A stretch of DNA of 64,000 nt, from NCBI GenBank assembly GCA_007679095.1, contig VEFU01000002.1:124001-188000 (forward strand), written 5' to 3'. The position numbers were made by a program, and so were the translations under genes. The notes beneath the pieces were generated by a model, which was not told the origin of the DNA, did no database searches, and saw nothing but the letters and a program-made list of their open reading frames with translations. Source of the stretch: Paenibacillus bovis. Its GTDB lineage: Bacteria > Bacillota > Bacilli > Bacillales > Bacillaceae_C. The number at the start of each line of letters is the position of its first letter. Position 1 is the first letter of the stretch. This document shows positions 16,743 through 25,618 of this stretch, piece by piece.

Positions 16743-17132
16743 ATGAATAGACATTGTGGAGGTCCGGTGAAAAATTGTGGAACTCAGGTGCTACCAGCTG
16801 TAGTTCATCCGACAAAATGTTGTGTAAAACATACTCAATCAAATATTATTCAACCAGAAATTCATCCATCACACACAACAAATGTTCACCATCAAAATAT
16901 CGTGCATCAACACTATTTTCCACATACAGAATCAAATGTAACTCAAGTAACAAATCAAAACGTAGTAATGCCAGGCCCTGGCCCAGGATTCGGTCCAGGA
17001 ATGATGCCAGGCCCAGGATTTGGTCCAGGAATGCCAGGTCCAGGAATGGGAGGCCAAGGATTCTGCCAAGGAATGCAGGGTCCAGGAATGCCAGGCTCAG
17101 GATTTGGTCCAAGGCCTAATTTCCCATTTTAA
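16743..17132 (+). CDS. cotD: Spore coat protein CotD-like
   Basis: 129 residues. The N-terminal half is rich in His and Cys (NRHCGGPVKNCG, then HPTKCCVKH) as in CotD of the inner coat. The C-terminal 50 residues are a Gly-Pro-Met-Phe repeat (FGPG, MPGPG units). It is likely cross-linked into the coat. ATG 16743 is chosen because GAAAGGAG lies 9 bp upstream; the reading frame is open further upstream but with non-coat-like sequence. It stands alone between mrfB and gpsB with its own promoter and terminator. Confidence 0.82.
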   Translation: MNRHCGGPVKNCGTQVLPAVVHPTKCCVKHTQSNIIQPEIHPSHTTNVHHQNIVHQHYFPHTESNVTQVTNQNVVMPGPGPGFGPGMMPGPGFGPGMPGPGMGGQGFCQGMQGPGMPGSGFGPRPNFPF

Positions 17133-17143
17133 TATAGAAATGT

Positions 17144-17175
17144 AACGGGGATGATATATTTCATTCCCGTTTTTG
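17144..17175 (+). terminator. Terminator after cotD
   Basis: An 11-bp stem with one G-T pair (AACGGGGATGA with TCATTCCCGTT) is followed by TTTT. Confidence 0.8.
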
Positions 17176-17274
17176 TTGATTCAAACCATTGTCATGTATA
17201 CATTTGCCGTCTGTAAATCTATTTTTTGTCAATTTTTTTAATATATAATTGCTTCTTTTTACATAATCAATAAA

Positions 17275-17303
17275 TTGACAAAATCGGTTTGTTTTGAAAG
17301 AAT
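17275..17303 (+). promoter_or_regulatory. -35 box of gpsB
   Basis: A perfect TTGACA (17275-17280). The -10 is unclear: AAGAAT at 17298 is at 17 bp, and TATAGT at 17303-17308 is at 22 bp. Confidence 0.35.
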
Positions 17304-17342
17304 ATAGTTATGGAATTGTGAATGATTAAGGTGGTGTCTCGG

Positions 17343-17642
17343 ATGTTAGATAAACTTAAATTAACTTCAAAAGAAATTTTAGAACAAGAATTTAAAACTG
17401 GATTTCGTGGTTATAAACAAGAGCAAGTTGATAAATTTTTAGATGTTATTATTAAAGATTATGAAAGTATGCATGAAATAGTAGATGAGCTACAGCAAGA
17501 GAATATACGTCTTAAAAAACAGTTAGAAGAACAAAGTCGTAAGCAATCTATTCAACCAGCTGGAACAACTAACTTTGATATATTAAAGCGTCTATCTAAT
17601 TTAGAAAAGCATGTTTTCGGTGCAAAATTAGATGAACAATAA
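17343..17642 (+). CDS. gpsB: Cell division/elongation switch protein GpsB
   Basis: A 99-residue DivIVA-related protein (98 in B. subtilis). The N-terminal membrane-associated domain has [18 protein letters not shown] and QEQVDKFLD and continues into a coiled coil ([20 protein letters not shown]). The C-terminal domain ([17 protein letters not shown]) trimerises. It shuttles PBP1 between division septum and side wall. The start is ATG 17343 after GGTGGTG, as the family begins at M-x-x-K-x-x-LTxxEI. The partner ponA is in the same window. RNase P RNA follows, the usual gpsB-rnpB order. Confidence 0.94.
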   Translation: MLDKLKLTSKEILEQEFKTGFRGYKQEQVDKFLDVIIKDYESMHEIVDELQQENIRLKKQLEEQSRKQSIQPAGTTNFDILKRLSNLEKHVFGAKLDEQ

Positions 17643-17664
17643 ATAGTACTTCCATAAATTACAC

Positions 17665-17693
17665 TTGCATTCAATACGAAAAAGAGATAATAT
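17665..17693 (+). promoter_or_regulatory. Promoter of RNase P RNA
   Basis: TTGCAT (17665-17670), 17 bp, TAATAT (17688-17693), placing the start at about 17700, just before the RNA. Confidence 0.6.
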
Positions 17694-17710
17694 TAGAAGT
17701 CGCTAAGACA

Positions 17711-18120
17711 CATAACATTCGGGTAATCGCTGCCGCATTCATTGCGGTAGAGGAAAGTCCATGCTCGCACGGAGCTGAGATGCACGTAGTGATCGTGCCT
17801 GGCGAAACAATAAGCCAGGGCAATCCGGTTTAACTGGATTGACGGCAGGGAAAGTACCTAAGTCTTTTAAAAGATATGGTGCAACTACCTTTAAAGTGCC
17901 ACAGTGACGAAGCTTTGTTGGAAACAACAGAGGTGGAACGAGGTAAACCCCACGAGCGAGAAACTCAAATTTTGGTAGGGGCACTTTTCCTGAGGAAATG
18001 AACAAGGGAAAAGGCAAGTTTTATACTTGCAGACAGATGGTTACCGCCGGAGTACGAGGTCCGCCTATGACCGCTTGTAGTACAAAGGTACAGAACATGG
18101 CTTACATGAATGTTATGATA
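17711..18120 (+). ncRNA. rnpB: RNase P RNA, Bacillus (type B)
   Basis: The catalytic RNA that trims the 5' leader from pre-tRNA. Conserved blocks are all readable: TTCGGGTAATCGCTGC and GAGGAAAGTCCATGCTCGCACGG at the start, AAAGTGCCACAGTGACGAAG, GTGGAACG-GGTAAACCCC, GAGCGAGAAAC-CAAATTTTGGTAGGGG, and the final ACAGATGGTTACC, GTACGAGGT, and ACATGGCTTAC. P1 pairs CATAACATTC (17711-17720) with GAATGTTATG (18108-18117). The true 5' end may be up to ~10 bases earlier, near the promoter start. The missing P-P helices are those typical of the B type. Confidence 0.96.
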
Positions 18121-18143
18121 GGTTCCAATATGAAAACTAACAG

Positions 18144-18207
18144 AGACTGTTCCTATAATATAGTTGATTCTATCGAGTCAATTGTATTTGCAAGGTACAG
18201 TCTTTTT
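18144..18207 (+). terminator. Terminator of rnpB
   Basis: A long imperfect hairpin: AGACTGT-TCCT at the 5' side with AGG-TACAGTCT at the 3' side, an inner TTGATTC/GAGTCAA stem, then TTTTT. Confidence 0.65.
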
Positions 18208-18240
18208 ACATAATTTTTATGAAACGTAGGGTGAAAGACT

Positions 18241-19377
18241 ATGGGAAACTATAAATTAATGGCTACGACGGCAATGGGAATTGAAGCAATTGCAGCTTCA
18301 GAGGTAAAAGATTTAGGCTATTCATGTAAAGTAGAAAATGGGAAAGTATTGTTCGATGGGGATGAACTCGCGATTGCACGATCTAATATGTGGTTACGTA
18401 CAGCAGATCGTGTGAAGATTATTGTTGGTGAATTTCGTGCTACAACATTTGATGAATTATTTGAGCAAACAAAAGCGTTGCCGTGGGAAGATTATTTGCC
18501 AGAGGACGCTAATTTTCCTGTGCAAGGAAAATCCGTAAAATCAACCTTATTCAGTGTTTCTGATTGCCAAGCTATTGTAAAAAAAGCGATAGTGGAAAGA
18601 ATGAAACGAGTGTATAAAAAATCATCATGGTTGGAAGAAACAGGTGCATTATTTAAGATAGAGGTATCTCTACTAAAAGATAAAGCAACTTTAACAATTG
18701 ATACTAGTGGTGCAGGTTTACATCGACGTGGCTATAGAGTAGGACAAGGGGAAGCGCCGATTAAAGAAACATTGGCAGCTGCACTCGTAAAACTTGCTAA
18801 TTGGCAACCATCGACATTACTTCATGATCCATTCTGTGGATCTGGAACAATACCAATCGAAGCGGGACTTATCGGCCAGAATATTGCACCAGGTTTTAAT
18901 CGTGAATTTATAAGCGAATCATGGCCATTAATTAATTCAAAGATTTGGGAAAAGGTTCGTGAGGAAGCGGAAGACGTGGCAAACTATGATCAAGAACTTG
19001 AAATTATCGGTACTGACATAGATCATAGGATGGTTGATATTGCAAAAAATAATGCCATTGAAGCAGGTTTTGGTGATATGATTTCTTTTAAACAAATGCA
19101 AGCAAAAGACTTAACATCAAGACATGAATATGGTGCCATTATCGGGAATCCCCCATATGGTGAACGTATTGGTGAAAAAAAACAAGTAGAACAATTGTAT
19201 GTTGATATCGGAAAAGTATTCCAACAATTGGATACATGGTCACTTTATATCCTTACATCACATCCAGATTTTGAAAAGCTCTTTGGGAAAGATGCAACAA
19301 AAAAACGGAAATTGTTTAATGGATTTATAAGAACTGACTTTTATCAATATTGGGGACCTAGACCTCCTAGACAATAA
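18241..19377 (+). CDS. ypsC: THUMP-domain rRNA guanine-N2 methyltransferase (YpsC/RlmL-like)
   Basis: 378 residues. An N-terminal ferredoxin-like/THUMP region (~1-160) for RNA binding is followed by a Rossmann methyltransferase with SAM motif DPFCGSGTIPIEAG, the acidic ribose loop IGTDIDHRMV, and catalytic NPPYGERIG (the N6/N2 amino-methylase type). By family this modifies a guanine in 23S rRNA (RlmL-type, m2G); the exact position cannot be read from sequence. GTAGGGTGAAAGACT precedes ATG 18241. It follows rnpB, as in other Bacillaceae. Confidence 0.88.
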   Translation: MGNYKLMATTAMGIEAIAASEVKDLGYSCKVENGKVLFDGDELAIARSNMWLRTADRVKIIVGEFRATTFDELFEQTKALPWEDYLPEDANFPVQGKSVKSTLFSVSDCQAIVKKAIVERMKRVYKKSSWLEETGALFKIEVSLLKDKATLTIDTSGAGLHRRGYRVGQGEAPIKETLAAALVKLANWQPSTLLHDPFCGSGTIPIEAGLIGQNIAPGFNREFISESWPLINSKIWEKVREEAEDVANYDQELEIIGTDIDHRMVDIAKNNAIEAGFGDMISFKQMQAKDLTSRHEYGAIIGNPPYGERIGEKKQVEQLYVDIGKVFQQLDTWSLYILTSHPDFEKLFGKDATKKRKLFNGFIRTDFYQYWGPRPPRQ

Positions 19378-19403
19378 TAAAGGAATAAAGTTCTCCCTTT
19401 GTG

Positions 19404-19422
19404 AATATACTATATGTATATT
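19404..19422. repeat. Palindrome before the 60-residue gene
   Basis: AATATAC-TATAT-GTATATT, perfect 7-bp arms, between the ypsC stop and the ribosome site of the next gene. It may be an operator or a start-region hairpin. Confidence 0.4.
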
Positions 19423-19443
19423 TTGTGGAGGTGAGGAGAAACG

Positions 19444-19626
19444 ATGCCTAGGAGTATACAAGAATTTAATATAATTTCTAAAGCAATACATTCTACTTAT
19501 GAATTGTTACAATCAGATCAGACATCATCTCAATCAGCACTAGATCAATTAAAAGATGCAGAGTTGAGTCTTAGTAAAGCACTAAATTATCAGTTAACAC
19601 ACAATGGAAATAACCCTTATTCCTAA
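19444..19626 (+). CDS. Small hypothetical protein
   Basis: 60 residues, soluble, helical (QEFNIISKAIHSTYELLQSD, LDQLKDAELSLSKALNYQL). It has a strong GGAGGTGAGG ribosome site 8 bp before ATG 19444 and its own perfect terminator, so it is very likely real. I do not recognise the family. Confidence 0.6.
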   Translation: MPRSIQEFNIISKAIHSTYELLQSDQTSSQSALDQLKDAELSLSKALNYQLTHNGNNPYS

Positions 19627-19627
19627 G

Positions 19628-19660
19628 ACGCAAGTGTATATTTTGTACACTTGCGTTTTT
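19628..19660 (+). terminator. Terminator after the 60-residue gene
   Basis: ACGCAAGTGTA and TACACTTGCGT form a perfect 11-bp stem with a seven-base loop, followed by TTTT. Confidence 0.88.
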
Positions 19661-19733
19661 ATATTTACCTTTTTTTGATAAAAACCGATATACTATAATG
19701 GCAACAATAATTATTACAAGGGGAGATTATATA

Positions 19734-21242
19734 ATGTCCAAAGAAGTTAATGTTCTCGAAAAGGAATTTTTAGATTACATAAAGAAGATGCAGGCATATG
19801 AAGAAGCACTTGCTCTTATATATTGGGATTTGCGTACTGGTGCACCGAAAAATGGTGTAGAACAACGATCTAAAGTCATTGGTGTTCTATCATCAGAAGC
19901 ATTTCAAATGTCAACATCTGAAGAAATGGCTAAATTTATTAATGAACTATCAGAACGAATAGAAGAACTATCGGAAGTTGCTAAACTTTCGCTAGAAGAA
20001 TGTAAAAAGAACTATGAGAAAAATAAGAAAATACCAGCAAAAGAATATGAAGAATATGTTATTTTACAAGCTAATGCTGAAAGCGTGTGGGAAGAAGCTC
20101 GAGCAAAAGCAGACTTTAATATGTTCCAACCATATTTAGAAAAACTAGTTGCTTTTAACAAAAAGTTTATCAGCTATTGGGGCTATAAAGAAAATAAATA
20201 TAATACATTACTAGACATGTATGAACCTGGTGTGACAGTTGATATAATTGACAAAGTATTTGGTGAATTGAAAGATGTAATAGTACCACTCGTGAAAAAG
20301 ATATCTGAAGCAGAACAACCTCAAACAGATTTCCTATTCCAACCATTTCCTGTTGAACAGCAGAAAGCATTTAGTCATGAAATCTTAAAACAAATGGGAT
20401 ATGATTTTAATTCTGGTAGATTAGATACAACCGTACACCCATTTGCAATTGGTATTAATCCAGGAGATGTAAGAATTACAACAAGATATGATGAGAATGA
20501 TTGGAGAACTAGTGTGTTTGGTACTATACATGAAGGTGGACATGCTTTATATGAACAAAATATTTCTAAGGATTTAGTAGGAACACCACTGTGTACAGGC
20601 ACATCGATGGGGATTCATGAATCACAGTCACTATTTTATGAAAATATTCTAGCCCGTGATCTAGCATTTTGGGAGAAAAATTATGATGTATTAAAAAAAT
20701 ATGCAAGTGGTCAGTTTGATCATGTTTCTTTGGAAGATTTTTATCGTTCAATAAACGAAGCGAAGCCTTCTTTAATAAGAATTGAAGCGGATGATCTAAC
20801 ATATGCACTTCATATTATTATTCGTTATGAGATTGAAAAAGCACTATTTAATGACGAAGTAGAAGTAAGTGAGTTACCTGAAGTTTGGAATCGTAAATAT
20901 GAAGAATATTTAGGAATACGCCCAGAGAATGATGGGGAAGGTGTGTTACAGGATGTTCATTGGGCAGGTGGTAGTTTCGGTTATTTCCCATCCTATGCTC
21001 TAGGTTATATGTATGCAGCACAATTGAAAAATGCGATGTTAAAAGATTTGCCAAATTATGAGGAGTTACTAAGGAACGGAGAATTATTACCTATTAAAGA
21101 GTGGTTAACTACTCATGTCCATCAATATGGTAAAACGAAAAAACCATTGGAAATATTAGAAAGTGCAACAGGAGAAGGGTTAAATGCAAAATATTTAGGG
21201 AACTATTTAACAGAGAAGTTCTCAAAAGTATATAATTTGTAA
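19734..21242 (+). CDS. ypwA: M32 family metallocarboxypeptidase (YpwA)
   Basis: 502 residues, all-helical zinc carboxypeptidase. The HExxH motif is HEGGH in GTIHEGGHALYEQN, with the third ligand Glu in MGIHESQSLFYEN and the substrate-binding IRPENDGEGVLQDVHWAGG segment typical of M32. It removes C-terminal residues from peptides in the cytosol. The start is ATG 19734 after AAGGGGAG, which gives an N-terminus aligned to B. subtilis YpwA (LALIYWDLRTGAPKNG). A 7-bp stem (AACTTGT/ACAAGTT) overlaps the stop but lacks a T-tract. Confidence 0.92.
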   Translation: MSKEVNVLEKEFLDYIKKMQAYEEALALIYWDLRTGAPKNGVEQRSKVIGVLSSEAFQMSTSEEMAKFINELSERIEELSEVAKLSLEECKKNYEKNKKIPAKEYEEYVILQANAESVWEEARAKADFNMFQPYLEKLVAFNKKFISYWGYKENKYNTLLDMYEPGVTVDIIDKVFGELKDVIVPLVKKISEAEQPQTDFLFQPFPVEQQKAFSHEILKQMGYDFNSGRLDTTVHPFAIGINPGDVRITTRYDENDWRTSVFGTIHEGGHALYEQNISKDLVGTPLCTGTSMGIHESQSLFYENILARDLAFWEKNYDVLKKYASGQFDHVSLEDFYRSINEAKPSLIRIEADDLTYALHIIIRYEIEKALFNDEVEVSELPEVWNRKYEEYLGIRPENDGEGVLQDVHWAGGSFGYFPSYALGYMYAAQLKNAMLKDLPNYEELLRNGELLPIKEWLTTHVHQYGKTKKPLEILESATGEGLNAKYLGNYLTEKFSKVYNL

Positions 21243-21291
21243 CTTGTGTGTTTTACAAGTTGAATAAACAAAATTTATACTTTTTGAAAAA

Positions 21292-21478
21292 GCTCTGTTA
21301 AACTCTGTTGTTGATTTTCGCTCCTGTACACTCGCTTTCCGGGGGCACGGCCTCAGCTAACTTGGCAAAGAAAACCGCATTGCCAAGTGGATCTTCGGCT
21401 CGTGCTGTTCCCGCAGGAGTCTCGTGTACATCCGCTACAATCAACTAAGTTGTTAACAACAATGAACTTTAACAGACC
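21292..21478. repeat. Full copy of the dispersed inverted-repeat element
   Basis: 187 bp with ends GCTCTGTTAAA and TTTAACAGACC (inverted, one or two mismatches). Inside are inner arms (CTCCTGTACACTCG and a GTCTCGTGTACATCCG counterpart) and a GC-rich core able to fold: ACTTGGCAA pairs with TTGCCAAGT around AGAAAACCGCA, with GCACGGCCTCAG and GGCTCGTGC flanking. No reading frame of note. Such GCTTTCC-GGGCACGG-type repeats are common in Bacillaceae genomes; I do not know a formal family name. Confidence 0.8.
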
Positions 21479-21499
21479 CTTTGAAAAAATATTCATAAT

Positions 21500-21540
21500 A
21501 AAAAGCCAAACCTGCCTCAAAGCATGTTTGGCTTTTTATA
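21500..21540. terminator. Bidirectional terminator before DAHP synthase end
   Basis: AAAAGCCAAAC (21501-21511) and GTTTGGCTTTT (21526-21536) form an 11-bp stem with A and T runs on both sides. It ends the minus-strand DAHP synthase gene. Confidence 0.85.
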
Positions 21541-21548
21541 CTATTATA

Positions 21549-22637
21549 TTAGTTGTTTACTGTAGCACTTTGGACAACGTTAGCGAAAGCTTTTGCTTCT
21601 GCCATGAATTCATTAAACTCATTAATATCCATTTGCTGTGCAGAGTCAGACAATGCTACTGCTGGATCAGGGTGTACTTCCGCCATAATAGCATCTGCGC
21701 CAATTGCTAATGCAGCTTTTGCACACGGAAGAAGTAGATCCTTACGACCAGTAGAGTGTGTTACGTCAACAACAACTGGTAAATGCGTTTCTTTTTTCAA
21801 AATAGGTACTGCAGAAATATCTAATGTATTTCTTGTAGCTTTCTCATATGTTCTAATTCCACGTTCACAAAGAATAATTTGGTTATTTCCTTGAGAAGCA
21901 ATATATTCTGCTGCATACATAAATTCTTCTATTGTAGCAGAAAGGCCACGCTTAAGTAGAATTGGTTTATTAACTTTACCTGCTTCTTTAAGCAGTTCAA
22001 AGTTTTGCATATTACGTGCTCCAATTTGAATCACGTCAACATAATCTAGTGCTGTTTCCACATCATTTGGATTTAGAATTTCACTAATAATTGCCATGCC
22101 TTCTTCTTCTCCGACTTGTTTAAGAATCTTCAATCCTTCTAAGCCGAGACCTTGGAAGTCATATGGTGAACTTCTTGGTTTGTATGCTCCACCACGCATT
22201 AATGTTAAGCCTTGTTTCTTCATAGCTTGTGCCACAGTTTTTACTTGATCATAGCTTTCAACTGCACATGGTCCCATAATAAAGTGTTGAGAACCATCCC
22301 CAAAGTTTTGTCCCAAAACGGATACAACAGTATTTTCTGGCTTTTTCTTTCTGGAGACAAGTAATGCCTTGCGATTATCATCTTCTTGTAATTCTAAGCT
22401 TGCTTTGAAGATTTGTTTGAAAATATGCTGTACAGTAGATGTTTCAAATGGGCCTTTGTTATTAGCAGCAATTAGATCAAGTAATTTTCTTTCTTGTACT
22501 GGATCAAACCGTTTTACACCTTGCATTTCTTTTTGCTTACCAATTTCTTGTGCAATTTCTCCACGTTCATTTAGTAATTCTAAGATTTCTAAAGTTGTTT
22601 TTTCAATTTTTGAACGTAACATTTCTAGTTCTGACAC
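21549..22637 (-). CDS. aroG: Chorismate mutase / DAHP synthase fusion
   Basis: 362 residues (named aroA or aroA(G) in B. subtilis). The N-terminal ~85 residues are an AroQ chorismate mutase ([25 protein letters not shown]), which serves as the prephenate/chorismate sensing domain. The rest is a type I-beta DAHP synthase with [46 protein letters not shown] and [13 protein letters not shown]. It makes the first shikimate intermediate from PEP and erythrose-4-phosphate. The start is GTG 22637, exactly 7 bp after GGAGGG; the longer frame lacks a ribosome site. It is divergent from the T-box aro operon. Confidence 0.94.
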   Translation of the reverse strand: MSELEMLRSKIEKTTLEILELLNERGEIAQEIGKQKEMQGVKRFDPVQERKLLDLIAANNKGPFETSTVQHIFKQIFKASLELQEDDNRKALLVSRKKKPENTVVSVLGQNFGDGSQHFIMGPCAVESYDQVKTVAQAMKKQGLTLMRGGAYKPRSSPYDFQGLGLEGLKILKQVGEEEGMAIISEILNPNDVETALDYVDVIQIGARNMQNFELLKEAGKVNKPILLKRGLSATIEEFMYAAEYIASQGNNQIILCERGIRTYEKATRNTLDISAVPILKKETHLPVVVDVTHSTGRKDLLLPCAKAALAIGADAIMAEVHPDPAVALSDSAQQMDINEFNEFMAEAKAFANVVQSATVNN

Positions 22638-22723
22638 GAATATGCCCTCCTTATTACATCTATAATTCTTCATCGCTTCAACGCTGTAAAGCGTGTACGA
22701 ATTTATTATGTTGATAGCTCAAT

Positions 22724-22752
22724 ACATTAGACCTAAACGGAATAAATGTCAA
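22724..22752 (-). promoter_or_regulatory. Promoter of DAHP synthase
   Basis: On the minus strand TTGACA (22747-22752) and TAATGT (22724-22729) are 17 bp apart. The -10 is weak. The leader is about 80 bases with no T-box features. Confidence 0.45.
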
Positions 22753-22905
22753 CACAAAAAAATAAATTATTGGACTTTTATTTCTTTTTCGATTTATGTC
22801 CATTATTATATCACAAAATTTCTTAATAGTATGTAATTATTGAGTGTAAAGTGTGTGAAAAACAGATGAACATATGAAAAAGTTTTTTAAATAATGAAAT
22901 ATTAC

Positions 22906-22934
22906 TTTACAATATCTCGTTCATGTGCTAAAAA
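22906..22934 (+). promoter_or_regulatory. Likely promoter of the T-box aro operon
   Basis: TTTACA (22906-22911), 17 bp, TAAAAA (22929-22934). A weak match, but it is placed correctly to start the T-box leader. Confidence 0.35.
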
Positions 22935-22959
22935 TTAAATTTAAATAATAATTAAAAAA

Positions 22960-23200
22960 GCGAAGACAGGACATAGTAGCATTCTTTAACATGTAGTATC
23001 AGAGAGCTGATGGTTGGTGAGAATCAGCACAGTATTGATTGCGAATTACTTCCTTGAGCTGCTTTTTCGAACATTGCAATATTAGATCAGTAGAAAAAGT
23101 CGGTAAAAGCCGTTAACTTGTTAAGTGGTGAGATGTTTATTTCACAATGAGGGTGGTACCGCGATATTTAATCGTCCCTGCAATTTGCAGGGGCGATTTT
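22960..23200 (+). ncRNA. T-box riboswitch (probably tRNA-Tyr) before the aro operon
   Basis: A full T-box leader. Stem I holds the AGTA side of the S-turn (22975-22978), the AGAGAGCTGATGGTTGGTGAGAATCAGC apical region split as AGAGAGCTGATGG and GGTGAGAATCAGC, and GCGAATTACTTCC with candidate specifier TAC (Tyr, 23047-23049). The conserved T-box GAGGGTGGTACCGCG (23149-23163) has TGGT, which pairs with an A discriminator (fits Tyr or Phe, not Trp). The terminator is at 23171-23200. Uncharged tRNA would favour the antiterminator and turn on the operon. Confidence 0.92.
23171..23200 (+). terminator. T-box terminator
   Basis: ATCGTCCCTGCAA pairs with TTGCAGGGGCGAT (one G-T pair), followed by TTTT. 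It competes with the antiterminator formed by the upstream T-box sequence. Confidence 0.9.
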
Positions 23201-23238
23201 TGTATTTTACATTAAACAAATAACTGGAGGAATGAGAA

Positions 23239-24411
23239 ATGAGATATTTAACAGCAGGGGAATCACATGGCCCACAACTAACAACAATTTTAGAAGGGGT
23301 TCCAGCAGGATTAGAATTAACAGCTGAGCAAATAAATTACGAATTAGCAAGAAGACAAAAAGGGTACGGTCGTGGTCGTAGAATGCAAATCGAAAAAGAC
23401 CAAGTTCTTATTACTAGTGGAGTTCGTCATGGTGTTACATTAGGAGCACCAATTGCGCTTGTCGTTGAGAACAATGACTTTAAGCATTGGAGAAAAATTA
23501 TGGGGGCAGATCCAATTAGCCCCGAAGAACAAGAAGATGTGAAAAGAAAAATTACGAGACCACGTCCTGGTCATGCTGACTTGAATGGTGCAATTAAATA
23601 TGGTCATCGCGATATGCGTAATGTATTAGAAAGATCTTCTGCACGTGAAACAACTGTTCGAGTTGCAGCTGGAGCAGTAGCTAAAACCATTCTTGCTGAA
23701 TTAGGAATTAAAGTTGGTGGCCATGTACTGGAGATTGGTGGAGTTAAAGCACAAAAAACTCAATATAACACGATGGATGAGCTTCAAAAAGTAACAGAAG
23801 AATCACCTGTTCGTTGCTTAGATCCGGAAGCAGCGGAAAAAATGATGCAAGCAATAGATGACGCAAAAAAAGCAGGGGATTCAATTGGAGGCATTGTGGA
23901 AGTAATCGTAGAAGGGATGCCAATAGGTGTTGGTAGCTATGTTCAATACGATAGAAAGCTGGAGGCTAAACTAGGTGCTGCTATTATGAGTATCAATGCT
24001 TTTAAAGGAGTAGAAATCGGTATCGGTTTTGAATCAGCACATTTACCTGGTAGCCAAGTTCATGATGAAATTCAATGGGATGAAGTAAATGGTTATACAA
24101 GAAGAACAAATAATGCAGGTGGTTTTGAAGGCGGCATGACTACAGGAATGCCAATAGTAGTAAGAGGTGTTATGAAACCAATCCCAACATTGTATAAACC
24201 ATTAGAATCTGTAGATATAGATACAAAAGAGCCGTTCAAAGCAAGTATTGAAAGATCAGATAGTTGTGCAGTGCCTGCAGCAAGTGTAGTAGCAGAAGCA
24301 GTAGTCGCTTGGGAATTAGCACAAGCAATCTTAGAACAATTTGGTCATGATCGCATGGATGCAATTAAAGAAAATATTCAAAGGCATAACGAATACGCTA
24401 AAGACTTCTAA
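23239..24411 (+). CDS. aroC: Chorismate synthase
   Basis: 390 residues (aroF in B. subtilis). It makes chorismate from EPSP using reduced FMN. Signatures: GESHGPQL at the N-terminus, GYGRGRRM, the [30 protein letters not shown] motif broken here as RPGHADL and [16 protein letters not shown], and the C-terminal [18 protein letters not shown] 23239 follows CTGGAGGAATG. It is the first gene under the T-box. In B. subtilis aroB, aroH and trpEDCFBA follow; here hisC follows directly. Confidence 0.96.
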   Translation: MRYLTAGESHGPQLTTILEGVPAGLELTAEQINYELARRQKGYGRGRRMQIEKDQVLITSGVRHGVTLGAPIALVVENNDFKHWRKIMGADPISPEEQEDVKRKITRPRPGHADLNGAIKYGHRDMRNVLERSSARETTVRVAAGAVAKTILAELGIKVGGHVLEIGGVKAQKTQYNTMDELQKVTEESPVRCLDPEAAEKMMQAIDDAKKAGDSIGGIVEVIVEGMPIGVGSYVQYDRKLEAKLGAAIMSINAFKGVEIGIGFESAHLPGSQVHDEIQWDEVNGYTRRTNNAGGFEGGMTTGMPIVVRGVMKPIPTLYKPLESVDIDTKEPFKASIERSDSCAVPAASVVAEAVVAWELAQAILEQFGHDRMDAIKENIQRHNEYAKDF

Positions 24412-24475
24412 TAATATAAAAGTAATTAAAACAAAGTGATTGTTGAATGCGGAAAGAATGAAACTCTTGAAGTGG

Positions 24476-24504
24476 TTGACAACAATATAAATGTTAAATA
24501 GAAA
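24476..24504 (+). promoter_or_regulatory. Possible internal promoter before hisC
   Basis: A perfect TTGACA (24476-24481), 17 bp, TAGAAA (24499-24504), in the 107-bp gap between aroC and hisC. No terminator is seen in the gap, so hisC may have both T-box-controlled and independent transcription. Confidence 0.4.
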
Positions 24505-24518
24505 AGGGTGGGGTAGTC

Positions 24519-25598
24519 ATGGATGTAAAAAAACAAATCCTTACATTAAAAGCTTATACACCAGGAAAGTCAACAGATGAAGTAAAACGGGAATATAACT
24601 TAGATAAAATTGTAAAACTTGCTTCAAATGAGAACCCGCATGGCTGTTCACCAACAATCGTTGAAGCAATTTCTACTAAGATTCCGAGCTTTGCTGTTTA
24701 TCCTGATGGTGCTGCTATGGAACTGAGAGAACAAGTGGCTAATTACTTACATGTGAAAGAAGAGCAATTATTATTCTCCAGCGGATTAGATGAGATGATT
24801 CAAATTCTTAGTAGAGCACTACTATCTGAAGAAACAAATACTGTGATGGCAGCTGAAACATTCTCTCAATATAAACACCATGCAGTTATTGAGAATGCGG
24901 AGATTCGTGAAGTCCCTTTAAAAGATGGGGTTCACGATTTAGATGAAATGGCGAATCAAATAGATGAAGCAACTAAGATAGTCTGGATTTGTAATCCAAA
25001 CAATCCTACAGGTACTTATGTAAATAAGGAAGAATTAGAAAGTTTCTTACAAAAAGTACCAAAACATGTATTAGTTGTTGTAGATGAAGCTTACTATGAG
25101 TATGCTACCGCCCAAGATTATCCACAAACACTTCAAATATTGGATGATTATGAAAATTTATTTGTATTACGGACCTTTTCAAAAGCATTTGGGCTTGCCG
25201 CTTTTCGAATCGGTTATGGTATCGGTGCACCATCTTTAATACAACAGCTTGACATTTCAAGATTACCATTTAATACTTCAGCTCTTGCACAAACAGCAGC
25301 GATTGCAGCATTGAATGACCTACAGTTTGTGGAGGAATCAGTAATTTTAAATACACATGAACGTGATAGATACTATGATTTTTTTGAAAAGCAACAAATT
25401 TTCTACTATCCATCAGAAGGGAATTTCATCTTTATAAAGATTCCAGGTATGTCTAGTCAAGATGTATTCCAATATTTAATTGAAAAAGGATGGATTGTAA
25501 GAGCATTTCCGAATGGAATTAGAATTACTATTGGAAAAGAAGAGGATAATGACGAATTAATGAGATTATTAAAAGAATTGTCCCCAGTAAAACTTTAG
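24519..25598 (+). CDS. hisC: Histidinol-phosphate / aromatic aminotransferase
   Basis: 359 residues, PLP fold-type I. The lysine is in LRTFSKAFGLAAFRIGYG, with CNPNNPTGTYV and VVVDEAYYEY motifs. In Bacillus this single enzyme serves histidine synthesis and also transaminates prephenate-derived keto acids for Tyr and Phe, which explains its place among aro genes. The N-terminus LTLKAYTPGKS is the usual HisC start. ATG 24519 has a weak GGGTGGGGT site. Confidence 0.93.
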   Translation: MDVKKQILTLKAYTPGKSTDEVKREYNLDKIVKLASNENPHGCSPTIVEAISTKIPSFAVYPDGAAMELREQVANYLHVKEEQLLFSSGLDEMIQILSRALLSEETNTVMAAETFSQYKHHAVIENAEIREVPLKDGVHDLDEMANQIDEATKIVWICNPNNPTGTYVNKEELESFLQKVPKHVLVVVDEAYYEYATAQDYPQTLQILDDYENLFVLRTFSKAFGLAAFRIGYGIGAPSLIQQLDISRLPFNTSALAQTAAIAALNDLQFVEESVILNTHERDRYYDFFEKQQIFYYPSEGNFIFIKIPGMSSQDVFQYLIEKGWIVRAFPNGIRITIGKEEDNDELMRLLKELSPVKL

Positions 25599-25618
25599 AC
25601 AGAATAGGCGTGAGATAG

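Noticed and set aside
16754..17119. Reading frames in other frames of the cotD repeat region
   Set aside because: They mirror the Gly-Pro-Met repeat of cotD and lack start signals.
17739..18213. Short reading frames across 17.7-18.2 kb
   Set aside because: The whole stretch is RNase P RNA by conserved blocks and P1 pairing.
19675..19699. TTGATA ... TATAAT as the ypwA promoter
   Set aside because: The spacing is only 13 bp. A promoter is likely nearby but cannot be placed with confidence.
21387..21710. Reading frame starting in the 21.3 kb repeat
   Set aside because: It runs from the repeat element across a terminator into the antisense of DAHP synthase.
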